64,000 nucleotides of DNA from Limnomonas spitsbergensis (lineage: Eukaryota > Chlorophyta > Chlorophyceae > Chlamydomonadales): NCBI GenBank assembly GCA_037349105.1, contig JAYJMM010000017.1, forward strand, positions 248,001 through 312,000. Reading direction: 5' to 3'. A program made the translations under genes and the position numbers. Shown piece after piece: positions 44,514 to 56,300 of this stretch (the stretch's first letter is position 1; every line of letters starts with the position of its first letter). The notes below the pieces were generated by a model, which saw only the letters and a list, made by a program, of their open reading frames with translations, made no database searches and was not told where the DNA came from.

Positions 44514-45500
44514 CTATCCGTACGTCTTAACCAGACATAACACACCATCCAAGCAATCAGCCAAAACCTTGGCCACACCTCTACCTTGGGCTTCTTCAAA
44601 GCTCTGTATGTGCCCAGGATGCTGCTGCTGGAATTGCGTGCAATTCCTCCAGTGATCGTGGAGCTTGCCATTCTCCCACTGGGCCCGTAGTGGTCCACAC
44701 CTGCTCTTGCCCCCACCACCCTGGGTGTTGTTCTTGTCAGGGTTGGCCCTGCTTAGGAAACTGGGACAGCGTGTGCCTGCTGCCAGCCCCCCATTGTTGG
44801 CCGCTGCAACTGTTGCTGTCCTCTGCTCCCGGTTGGCTACTGCTGCCCTGCTGTTAGCCATGAGTTGCTGCATTACTCCAACCACTTATTGTGCAGGAAT
44901 GGATAGGTTTTGCATACTGGGGAGGACATGCCAGAAATGCATTCTGACAGCCCCTCTGAACCCTTCATGGCAAGCTCCCTAGCCAGCTGTCTGTCAAATT
45001 CTTTCTGCTCATGGGTGGTCTTGGGCCTCAGCAAAAGCCCCTGCCCCCCAAGTGGTTGCTGCTGGCGAAGCGACGATTCAAACCTCTCATTGAAATCCTT
45101 GGTCATGTTGTCCCAATCGGCGTGCTGGCCAGTCATATGCTTTAAGAGGAGCTCGTTGTACAACTGCATCTCTGCCACATTCTGTATATATGGGGGATAG
45201 CCAAAACAACATGGAGGTCCGCTGGGCTCCGACATTCTCTCGCAGATGGAAACCCTTCCTCTGCATGGGCTTCCCAGCCCCAGCCCGATTGCTCCGAGGA
45301 GCTCTCCCACTGCCCCAGACCTTTTTCCAGCCTTCTGCAGCCTAGGCATTTCAGAAACGTCCACATGCTGGCTTGTGGTTGCTATTTGTGCCTGGTTTGG
45401 TTGGATGTTCGTTCCTGAGGGTGGCAGCAGGCTGTTGGCTGCTCCTGGGGGCGGCAGCTGGCTAGAAGTGGCAAAGATTGTTCAAAACCCGTTGCCAACT
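44514..45500 (-). pseudogene. Unrecognised ORF in two frames, probable decayed element gene
   Basis: One frame from about 45500 to 44873 reads through SGTNIQPNQAQIATTSQHVD, MQLYNELLLKHMTGQHADWD and TTHEQKEFDRQLARELAMKG and stops. A second frame, 44885-44514, overlaps its end and carries RCGPLRAQWENGKLHDHWRN followed by C. The Cys/His spacing recalls a small zinc-binding knuckle, and the amphipathic Gln/Arg-rich text looks like real protein. No start codon or splice sites joining the two could be set with confidence, and a one-base frame change near 44880 would join them. Likely a fragment of a repetitive-element protein; the family is not recognised. Confidence 0.4.
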
Positions 45501-45807
45501 AAGCTCTTGCTGGCTGCAAGTGGTGGCAGGCGGCTCCTGGCTGGCAGATGGCCTCGTCAAGTGGCCATTCTCCTGGCTGTCCAAAAAGTTAAGATTAACT
45601 ACACAGGTTCCTGACAGTTTAAAAGTGATCTGATTTAATCCGTCTGGGCTTTGAAATTTGTGAATGAAGTCCCCTTGCATCGCTGCGCAAAATTTGTCTT
45701 TGAATTTCGGCACCCTCGACGACGTTTGGTAACTTCGGCAACTTCGTACCTGGCCGTGGCGGAGAAGTTACCCACCTGAAGTGTGGAAATACACCGGGTG
45801 GTGACAG

Positions 45808-46126
45808 GTCAATGACATTACCCCAGCCATTTGTGCCTTTTTATTTTTTCATCCTTTTCCTGACCGACTGCCCGGTATGTTTGTTTATTTACTTATTGTC
45901 CACGGTTAGGATCTGAAGTTCCAGGCTAGGGATTCTTCTGACGTCCTTTCCTTTCTGGGGTAGTATTTCCCCTTATCTTTATTCGTCTGCTTTCTTTCCT
46001 TTCTCCTCGGAAAGGAGGCCGGTACGTAGATAGTTTCTTCTCCTCCCGACCAGACAGTCAGACGCCCATGTACGAGGCCAAGCCCTTTGAGTTTTGAGCA
46101 TGGCCCAGAGGTGTAATGGCATTGAC
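45808..46126. mobile_element. Probable second family-A inverted-repeat element
   Basis: Left end GTCAATGACATTACCCC and right end GGCCCAGAGGTGTAATGGCA followed by TTGAC form imperfect terminal inverted repeats 319 bp apart, matching the termini at 38378-38753. The left end is truncated or diverged after the first 17 bases. No coding capacity. Confidence 0.5.
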
Positions 46127-47300
46127 TGGCATTGGTTGTTACATCATAGCAACCAAATTCACACTTTTTCGAATGGGCCAGGTAGTACGAACTAAAGGGA
46201 ATGCTGGAAAGAGAACCAACTTCAGTGGATTGACGACCCTGCTTTTGAGAGGCGTTTCAAACTTGAGAACGCATTGTTCTGCACCTGGGAGGGTGAAAGA
46301 GAAGGGTAAAGATTGTGTTTTTAAGAATTGGGGCTGGTAGGGAATGACGACTAAGCTCAATTCCAGCTACCATGCACAGCTAGGACCATGGTGCAGCCGT
46401 GCTACTCTGCGACTGCAGATGGATAGATGCAAGTCCATACTCAGCCGGAGGTTACTTGAGACCAATCGCACAGTCGCAGATTGGTCGTGTGCGCTTGCAA
46501 AGCAGCACTGAAACTTCAGGGGCCCGGAAAACTAGCACAATAACTGGTACTTACTAAAAGCACATAGATAAGAAAACTTAAACAAACGGGAAAGAGTAAC
46601 ATCAAAACTGGTACATACTGGTACATAAGAAAAATTGTACACATACTGGTGAGAGCGTCTTTTGACTAAAATCGGACAGGGAATGAAAACTATGGAAGCT
46701 GGAACGTACTGGTACATCAGAACACTTAAACAGGCAGGGAAATGGAAATAGTGGCGCCTACCGGTACAAAAACAGTGTCACAGATTTATCATGGCTGCAC
46801 ATGGCCTCACTCTATCACCTCTTACCATCCACCCCCAAATGTAAACAAACAAACATCAAGCACGCTTTCAAGCATCCCTGCAACACCCATCATGGCGCCT
46901 AATGGAAGTGTTCTCATCATCCATCTTGTAAATGGTGCCTATTTTTTTGCATATATGTATCAAAGTCATTCTGGGAATACAGGTACCGGTATACAGGTAT
47001 GCAATTCAATGCATAAATAGAAAACGGTTTGTAATTTAATGCAGGAATATAAACCGGTGCTCACTGGCGCATCGTGGCGAGGACGACAAGCGCGGCGCAG
47101 GTGGCACTTCCTTTAAAAATGCATCTCAAAGACCAAGGGGTGTTCCTTATCAGCAGCAACTGCCGTAGCTCCAAAGGTTCCCAGGGGAACTGAGTTCTTA
47201 GGGGCCTTGAACCCTAAAACATAATTACTCATCTTGGAGACTCCTCCTCACCAGCCCAAACGCAGGCAGAGCTCCGAAACAAAGCCTCACGAATCGCTTC
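46127..47300. other. Intergenic region downstream of kinase gene
   Basis: About 1.2 kb. 46540-46740 has four loose ACTGGTACATAC/ACTGGTACATCA units about 60 bp apart and more ACCGGTAC words to 47000. No exon recognised. Confidence 0.5.
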
Positions 47301-50300
47301 CTAATCAGACAGCTCTTGCAGCATCACCGACATGGCCGTGTCGAGTGTGGAGCACACCGGCACGGCTCCCGAAGGACATGGACACTCGTCCAAGGTGGGC
47401 GCCAGGGCCACGATGATGGTACTCGCCGAGTCTGCCGAGGTCGCTGGCTGTTGAGAGGCCACAGGCAGCGGCTCAGCAGTCCCAGGCAGCTGCTGAGTAG
47501 CTTGAGGCAGCTGCTTGGAAGCCACAGATACCTGCTGAGTAGCCACAGGCAGCTGCTCGGAAGCCACAGACAGCTGCTGAGAAGCCACTGGCAGCTGCTG
47601 CACCCTGCCTCCGACGACAGACGCCATCAGGAGCCGTAAACTGAAGGCACCACTAGACATTGCGCAAGCTTTACTGATGCCCCTGCCACACACCCCGACA
47701 GGCAGCGGGGCCGCCGTGGCGCCGCCCACACCTGCGGAGGGCGCTTTCTTAAGGAACCCGCTCCCGTTGGCACTCTTTAGTCCCGGTAGTGCAGGTGGCA
47801 GGGGTGCCCCTTGCCGCGCCCAGCAGCCACTCAGCTTCCCTGCAGTCAGATCCAGCACGCCCTGGAAAGATACGACCTCCACAAGAGCCTGAGGGTCAAC
47901 GGGGGCCGCAACAGAGGCAGGCAGGCGCCTGAGGGCTCCCGCAGCTGCCGGAACCCCGACCTTGAAGGCGATGCTGCCAGACGTGACATTGTAGCTGCCC
48001 TCCAGGAGAGGGCATGCCAGCTCAACCTCCTGGTGGTTTGTACTGCCCAACAGGTTGTACATGTACCTGCATCAAACAGGGGAGTGGGCATGCCAGCTCA
48101 ATCTTGTAACAATTCGTACTGCCCAGCAGGCTGTACATGTACCTGCATCTGAGAGAAATGCAATTTAAGCCAGGAAGTCGTTGATGTGGTTGTGGATCAA
48201 AATAACGGCTGCGAGTTCGGAACCCGTCCAATAAAACCGGATCCCCGGTTAACAAATAGAAAACGGAGGAAATTACCAGAAAGGCATGGCGAGAAAACAT
48301 CAGGTGCCCTATTCACATATCGATAATAAACAGAAGGGGCTAGGCGACGTAGTCTTACAATCTCACAACCTTCACACCTGGCAAAAAAAGAATAACATTA
48401 CATTCACCCCTCCCCATATCCCTTACCCTGAGACTTTGCCACCGCCCTCCAGCTCCAATACCAAAGAAGCCTCATGCTGCTGCTGCTGCTGTTGCTGCTG
48501 CGGCAAGTGCAGCATCTGAGCCGTGAGCGGCACTCCCGGCTGCGACTTCAAAAAACTGCCTCCTCTGGCAGCAGGCGCCGGCGAAGCAACCTTGACCGCG
48601 GGCAGCGGCGTCTCAGCGCCCGGCTGTGGCCAGGCCCCGCTGCCTCCCGGAGGAGAGGAGGCAATCGGGGTCGCCTTTGCCCTGGCGGCCATGCTAGCGC
48701 CTCCGCCGGTGAGGATGGAGGCCGACCAGGCACTGCCGACGCCCCCTCCCCCTCCAGCTGCGGGCCAGCCCTTCGTCGGGAGCGAAGCTGAAGCATAACC
48801 AGCAGCAGCAGCAGCTGCTGCCGTCGCTGCCGCCTGAAAGCCAGTCGCAGCAACAGCAGTATCCTTCCCAGCCGGCGCGTTCAGCTTGCAGCCCCAGGCG
48901 TGCGGAGCCGCCGAGGGACATGGAGCTGGAACCCCGGAGCGCTGCTCAGCCGCCGCCGACGCTGCTGGAGGAGCTGACGCAGGCTGTCCCGCAGGCAGTA
49001 CACAGCCAGGGATCTGCACCGCTGTACCGCTCGCTGCCCCCAGGAGAACGCCCTCAAAACAGTACTGCCCGGCCGGCAGTACGTGGGCGGAGCTCGGCTG
49101 CGGGACGTTGGTCTCGGCTGCTGCCCGTGCCGTGCCGTAGCTGTCTTGCTCGGCCACCACGAACAGGGGAAAGAGCTGGTCTCGGAGCTACAGGTAGAGA
49201 GGGTGGGAAGCAGGCAAGGAGGGTCGTTGACAAGCAGGATAGGAAGGTGCTACCATTCATATATAGCAGGGTGGGCACAACAGTGCATATTCTAAGGTGA
49301 TTTAGCTACCATTCAGATGCAGCACCGTCTGTGACGGGAGAAGGCTGGTACGGCAAGCCCTGCAGCTTGAGCCACCAGCCGTAGGTCGGTCAAGGTTTAG
49401 TGCCCTGTAGGCCCAGCGATGGCCGCCCAGCGGCCTGCCTGGCGCGCTCGTTAAATAATGTATCCTGGCGCGCACTATGTGAATGTTTCCTGATGTAGAT
49501 TGTCTGGTTGCACTGAACTATTGTATGTCCTTTGGCGTGCTATACAAATGGTGGTCTCTTGCGCCCTACAAATAAGAGCTGTCTGGGATGATATAAAAAA
49601 TGCCCTCCGGTGTCCTACAAAAGTGTTGTCCGGTGTGGTAGGAAAAGCTTTGTCCGGTGTGCTATAAAAAGTGTCGTCAGGAGTGCTATAAAAAGTGTGG
49701 TACTGGTCCTGTACAATGGCTAAGCCTTCCCTCATTATTAACGTCAAATAAACACCGCGGGTGAAACTGTACATCTTGAGTCTCTTCAGCTACAATTCAA
49801 CTACTGTTCAGCTACATCATGGTTGCTGTTATCGTGCTGCCTGCAAACGCTCACTTGGGAGGATCAGGGCCTGTCTGGTGCACCCTAAAATAACGGTCGT
49901 TACGCGTGGGAGAAAATAAGTCAAATGACAAAAAAACAAGTCAAATGACTTCAATACCGGTACGGTAACATAACTATTTTTTTTCAAATAACTTCGATAT
50001 ACCCGAGCAATCCCGATGATTTTATAAAGTCCGAGTCAAATAACATATATAACTAAGACAAATAACTCAATTAAACACCATTTTCATGGGGTGCATCAAA
50101 ACACCTACCTCGGCAGACGAGGGCCTATCATGCCGCTCAGCTGAGGCACAGCGTATGGCCAGCACGGCAAAGGCCCGTGCAGAGGCTTCACCCCATCCGT
50201 GCAGGTTGGGCGGCAGGCGGCTGGAAACCACGCCGCTGCTCAGCCAGTGCTTGACCACATTCTTTGAGGGCTGGCGGAGTGACGGGGAGGGGCAGGGGGA

Positions 50301-53300
50301 AGCAGGAGGGGGAGTCAGGGAAGAGATTCAAACAAGTGTGGACCACGGAGGAGGAGGAGGTGGAGGGGGAGTGGCAGAGGGGACGGAGGTAGAGGGTGAG
50401 GAGGAGGCAGAAGGGACGAAGATAGAGGGTGAGGAGGACGTGAAGGAGATGGAGACAGAGGGTGAGGAGGAAGTGAAGGAGATGGAGACAGAGGGTGAGG
50501 AGGAGGCAGAGGGGACGGAGACAGAGGGTGAGGAAGAGGCAGAGGGGACAGAGGCAGAGGGTGAGGAAGAGGCAATGGGGACGGAGGCAGAGGGTGAGGA
50601 GGAGGCATAGGGGATGGAGGCAGAGGGTGAGGAGGAGGCAGAGGGCGAGGAGGAGGCAGAGGGGACAGAGGCAGAGGGTGAGAAAGAGGCAGAGGGAACG
50701 GAGGCAGAGGGGACGGAGGCAGAAGGTCAGGAGGAGACAGAGAGGATGGTGGTAGAGGGTGAGGAGGAAGTGAAGGAGATGGAGACAGAGGCAGCATAGA
50801 GGAGGAGGAGGAGGCAGAGGGTGAGGAGGTAAGTAATTTGTAGTCACCAATTCACTTGACAAGTCCGCTTCAGGACATGCTCTCAAAGTGAAAAAAGTTG
50901 CTTAACTGAATCAAAGAAGGATCAAACAATTCAAACAGCAGTGCAGCCCCCTACCCACCTTGGGATCCTCGCAGCCCACCACCAGCCCACCACCACAAAC
51001 AGTAGTGCAGCCCCCTACCCACCTTGGGATCCTCGCAGCCCACCACCAGCCCACCACCACAAACAGTATAGCAGCCCCCTACCCCACATTGGGATCCTCG
51101 CAGCCCACCACCAGCCCACCACCACAAACAGTAGTGCAGCCCCCTACCCACCTTGGGATCCTCGCAGCCCACCACCAGCCCACCACCACAAATAATAGTG
51201 CAGCCCCCTACCCACCTTGGGATCCTCGCAGCCCACCACCATTTGGCACATGACCAGTCCGAGCGCATAGATGTCTGAAGCTGGTGACAGCTGACGCAGC
51301 TACATGATATACAGCAGGGGTATGAGGGGGGCGAGTGAGTGAGTGAGTGAGTGGGGGGGGGGGGGGGGGGGCGAGCTGTGTGTTAGTGTGTGGCTGTCGC
51401 CTTCTTTTTGACTGAAAGGCTTTGCCAACTAAAAAATACCTGCAGAGCGGGGTGAGGGGCGGATGAGTGTGGTGGAAGCTGAAGGCCAGAGTCCAGATTT
51501 AATCCCCATAAGGCCTGCGGCGGCCGCTTGGCCTCCTGCTTAGGGTGGGCTGGTAGCCAGAAAAATTGAGACACTTCTGAGCCTACAGCAGGTCCGACTA
51601 GTTGTACCTGTCCGCCACATGAACGATCCGATAGATACACCCTATAACCCGTCTCCCCGCCCTGAACCCCAAACTGTCACCTCCACATGGGCGTACAGCA
51701 GGTCAAGGCCAGCCATCGGCTAAACCCCAACTTTGACTGCAGAACAGGGTTATGGTTTTCTCCCCTAAGCCCCTTTACTTGGGTGTACAGCACGTCCTGA
51801 TACTAGTCATTGGCTGCCCCCACATCAATTCCAGTCAGGTTTTACGATTCTAACTCACGGAAGCCTGAAACCACCTGAACCCTGAAACACCTTAAACCTG
51901 AAACCACCTAAACCACTTAAACCCTACCTTGGAGCGCAGCGGTTTCAGATACCATGCTCGTCGGCTGCCCCGACATTGATTCCATTCGGATTCTACGATT
52001 CTGCCCCCCTGAAACCCAAAACCTTCACTCTTAACCCTTCAGCCTGGGTGTGCAGCGGGTGCAGGCAGTCACGGGCTGCTCCAAGATTTATGGTGCTGCC
52101 TCTCTGCTACCGAAAACCTACCTGGGCGTACAACAGGCTCCAGTTAGGTTTCATGATTCTGCCTGCATGTGACCGAAAAAACTACCTGGGCGTACAATAG
52201 GTTCCAGTTAGGTTTCATGATTCTGCCTGCATGTAACAAAAAAATAACTGGGCGTACAGCGGGCTCCAGTTAGGTTTCATGATTCTACCACCTTGCAACC
52301 GAAAACCTACCTGGGCGTACAACGGATCCCAGTTAGGTATTATGATTCTGCTTCCATGTAACCGAAAAGCTACCTGGGCGTATAACGTGCTCCAGTTAGG
52401 TTTTATGATTCTGCTTCCATGTAAACGAAAACCTACCTGGGCGTACAGCGGGTCCAGGTATTCGTCAGTTCCCTCCACGTCCACGCAGCTCATCACGGAA
52501 GGGCCCTGGGCATGTCGGGACGCGGCAGAGGTGGCGGCCGTGTGGCGGCCGTGGGTATGGGTATGCCCTGACGCTCCCGGAACCGAGGGCCTGCCTGCCA
52601 GGTGGTGCGGGTGGCAGTGGTGGCCTGCCGAGGGCATGCCAGAGGGGTGTGCATGGCAGTGGTTTCCACCGGGGGGCATGCCAGAGTGGTTGGGACGGGG
52701 CCCGGAGGCCGCCGGGCTCCCGGCCGGGCCGTTCGTCGGTCCAGCCGCCGTCGAGGGGACAACGACGGCAAGCCCGACATCGGCGAGCTTTGCGTTAAAG
52801 AAATCGTCAAGCAAGATGTTTCCTGTGGGAGGGAGAGGGGCAAAGGGGAGCGATGGGGGCAAAGGGGAGCGATGGGGGGACAGTTATGTTTCGGTTACTA
52901 CCGTAGGGGGGACACTGCTTATGTTTCGGTTAGTAGTGCAGGCGCTGTTCATGTTTCGATTAGGGGCCGCCCAGCGGCCGCCGAAGGCCCGAGGAAGAGC
53001 AACGGGGAGGCTGTGAAGGCACTGTTTAGTTTTCGTTAGTACTGCATCTGCAACTGGCCCAGCGGTCCCCAAAGGCCCGATTGAGACCAAGTCTTTACTG
53101 GCCTAAAAACACAGGCACAAGCAGTCTGACAGGCTATGCATGTGGCCTCAAGCTGGAGGCAAACAGGTAGCTGAACTGTAGCTGAACAATGTAGCTGCAC
53201 TGTATCTGAACATGGTAGATTAACTGTATCTGAACACGGTAGCTGAGCTGTATCTGAACACGGTAGCTGAACTGCATATGAACACGGTAGCTTAACTGTA

Positions 53301-56300
53301 TCTGAACACGGTAGCTGAACTGTATCTGAACACAGTAGCTGAACTGTATCTGAACACAGTAGCTGAACTGTATATGAACATTGTAACTGAACTGTAGCTG
53401 AACAATGTAGGTGAACTGAAGCTGAAAAATGTAGCTGAGCCACACACACACGCAAACAAACTCGCTGAAGGGAGGTAAGGGCATGTCATCCCGGGCTGTT
53501 CATGGGGGGCTTCGAGAGAAGCAATGAGCCACTCAGGGCGAGCAGCAAGCTCCACACGCCCACCAAACAGAATTTGTCATACATTGGTCGGGGAAGGGTT
53601 GAAGGTTGAGGGTTGAGGGTTTAGGCAGTATTTTCACCCTTTACCCTAAATTGGTAAGGCAACGGCGCGGATGTGGCTGCTTCCTGATAGGCCCCGAGCT
53701 GTGCCTTCCCTTCAATACATTGGTCGGGGAAGGGTTTAGGGCTGAGGGTTGAGGGAGTCTTTTCACCCTTTACCCTAAATTGGTAAGGCAACGGCGCAGA
53801 TGTGGCTGCGTCCTGATAGGCCCCGAGCTGTGCTCATCCTTCCTTGTCACGTCCCTAGTGGACCGCAGTTGCTCTTTGATGGCTCAGGCATGTCTGCAGC
53901 TGCTGCAAGCAGGCAGCTTCACACCCTCTGAAGCAGCCATACCCTTGAGCCCAAGGCTTGAGCCATTACCCCGGAACTGGTAGCGGCATTCCCTCTGACT
54001 CCCCGGCTTAAACCCTTGAGCCATAACCCTGGAACTGGTGAAGTGCTGTGAAGTTTTTACAGTCCAACAGAGCATCACATTTCATGTATGGGACATGTGC
54101 CCGTACACCGGTACAGGCACTACACATAGCACTACACCGGTTCAGGCATGTGGTAGCTGCATTCCCTCTGACGCGGCTTTAACCTCGAGCCCTAACTTTA
54201 AAACAGGCAGCTTCACTTCCTTATCCCTTGACTGAAACCTGAATACTTAAGCCTCAGCCGGCTTAACCATAAACACTGCACCCCTAATCCCTAAACCCCG
54301 AACCCTCACCTGGCTTAATGTCGCGATGCACCACAGCTGGAACACACCCATGAAGGTAGGCCAGGGCCGACGAGATCTGACAGGGTTGAGGGTTAAGGGT
54401 TAGACAAGAATAAGGGTGACAAACCAGTTAACACTCTCGGAAGAAGCGTTCACCGGGTTTCAGTTTACACTCTTGGGAGGAGCGTGAACCGGTTTGGTTC
54501 GCACTTTCAGCACAGAACGGTACACGTTGACAAAAGAGAAGAACATTAAGGCTTGGGACGAGGAGGTCTGACAGGGTTAAGGGTTAATAATAAGACAAGA
54601 ATAAGGGTTAATGGTTTAGAATTAGACAAGAATAAGGGTTAAGGGTTTATAAGTATACAAGAATGAGGATAAGGGTACCAAACCGATTAACATGGTTGAG
54701 GGGGGAAAGGCGCGGAAAAAGGTAACATGGTTAACAGAGAAAGACAGGTAAAAAGGGAGGCAGGCCAGGGCTGTGATGACATCTGAGGGGCGTGAGGGGG
54801 AAATTACCGGTACGGGTCTGATCAGTCTAGCATCAGAAAATAAATGGAAGGCCGGGGCTGAGGAGGTTTGAGAGGGAGGCAGGGAGCGGGAGCCATACCC
54901 ATCAATTGGAAATCAGAGATGGAAAACAAACCGTAAAACTTCATCGAAGAAGAGGAAGAGGCGGCGTCCTGACAGCGGCGGCGTCCTGACCTGCATAGGG
55001 CCTTGACTGAATGACAGCAATCCATTCCACACACAAATGCACCTCTTATCAGCCCCCCCTAGTTTAGGGATTTTGGGCTTAGGGTTTGGGTTGAAGGGCC
55101 TAAACCCTTAAACCTTAACCCTTTCCACATACACACGCACCTCTTATCCATCCCCCTAGCTCCTAGTGGAAAAACAGTTCTACTGTATACTGGAACATAA
55201 AGAAGGCCGATACGCGGGATCCGCGGCCGAGAAATTTGCACAACGAATTAGCGTTGGGCGAGACGGCAAGAATAACCGGGATCACATCGCACCAGGCAAT
55301 GCTCTCTGGCAATCCTGATCTAGATCCAGGTATCTTGAGATCCACGCATGCCTCAACGTCTCTTCTTACCTGAAATTCGGTCCTAATCACCTCACGCTAG
55401 GCAATCCTTTTTAGGCGGTCCTGATCTAGATCCAGATCCAGAGATCGTGAGATCCACACACGCCTCAACATCTCTTCTTACCTGGTACGCGATCCGGATC
55501 ACATCGCGCCAAGCAATGCTCTTCTTCCGCGGCGCCCGCTGGAGCAGCCGGGCGCTCAGCTGGCCGGATGCTGGCTGGTCCCCAGGGGACAGGAGTGAGG
55601 CCAACCCAGACGGGGACGAGACGGCAACCTGCTTCGAAACCACACCGGCACCAGCGCCCCTCGCTCCGGCACCTCCCCCTACAGGTGCTGCTGCCGCCGC
55701 CGCCGCCGCTGCTGCTGCCGCCGCCGCTGTGAGCCCAGAGCCGGGGGAGGCGTGCAGCAGCTGCTTGCGCCTCTTGCTCTGCTTCTGACGATGCTCCTCC
55801 TCTGGGTCGCGACCTGACAGGCAGGAGAGACACGGGCCGGTCGGGATAGGAGTGGGAATGGGCTGCTATGCCGCTGAGATGCGAAGGGCAGGACAAGACA
55901 TCGCTCGGGAGAGAGGTGCAGGAGTGGGCTGCTGTGCCACTATTGAGCAAAGGGCGTGAAATAAGAGTCATTTCAAATGACGTACAGTGAAAAGGGCCTG
56001 TCGGTGAGGGTGGGGATTCGTACAGCTGCCCCTTGTGGCGCTTAGGAGTCCGATTACAGTATAAACCGTTAACCCTTGTCGCTCCTGGAGTCCGATTATA
56101 GGGCTTACCCTAAATACTTTACCCTTGTGGCTCCTAGGAGTCAGATTATAGGCCGCGGCTTCCAGATGTTCCAGCCCAAACCCCTGATTCAGGCATTGCT
56201 ATAACCTGGAGACCCTGGCTGGCAGGTCTAAGGCAGGGACCCGCAGAACTTAGGCTGGGATTTAAAACCGCAGCTGTGTGTGAGCTGACCACCAGACGTG

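Noticed and set aside
50086..50799. Glu-rich protein on the + strand and Pro/Leu-rich proteins on the - strand
   Set aside because: They come from the GA-rich tract in kinase intron 8. Only 50270-50109 (- strand) codes for the kinase.
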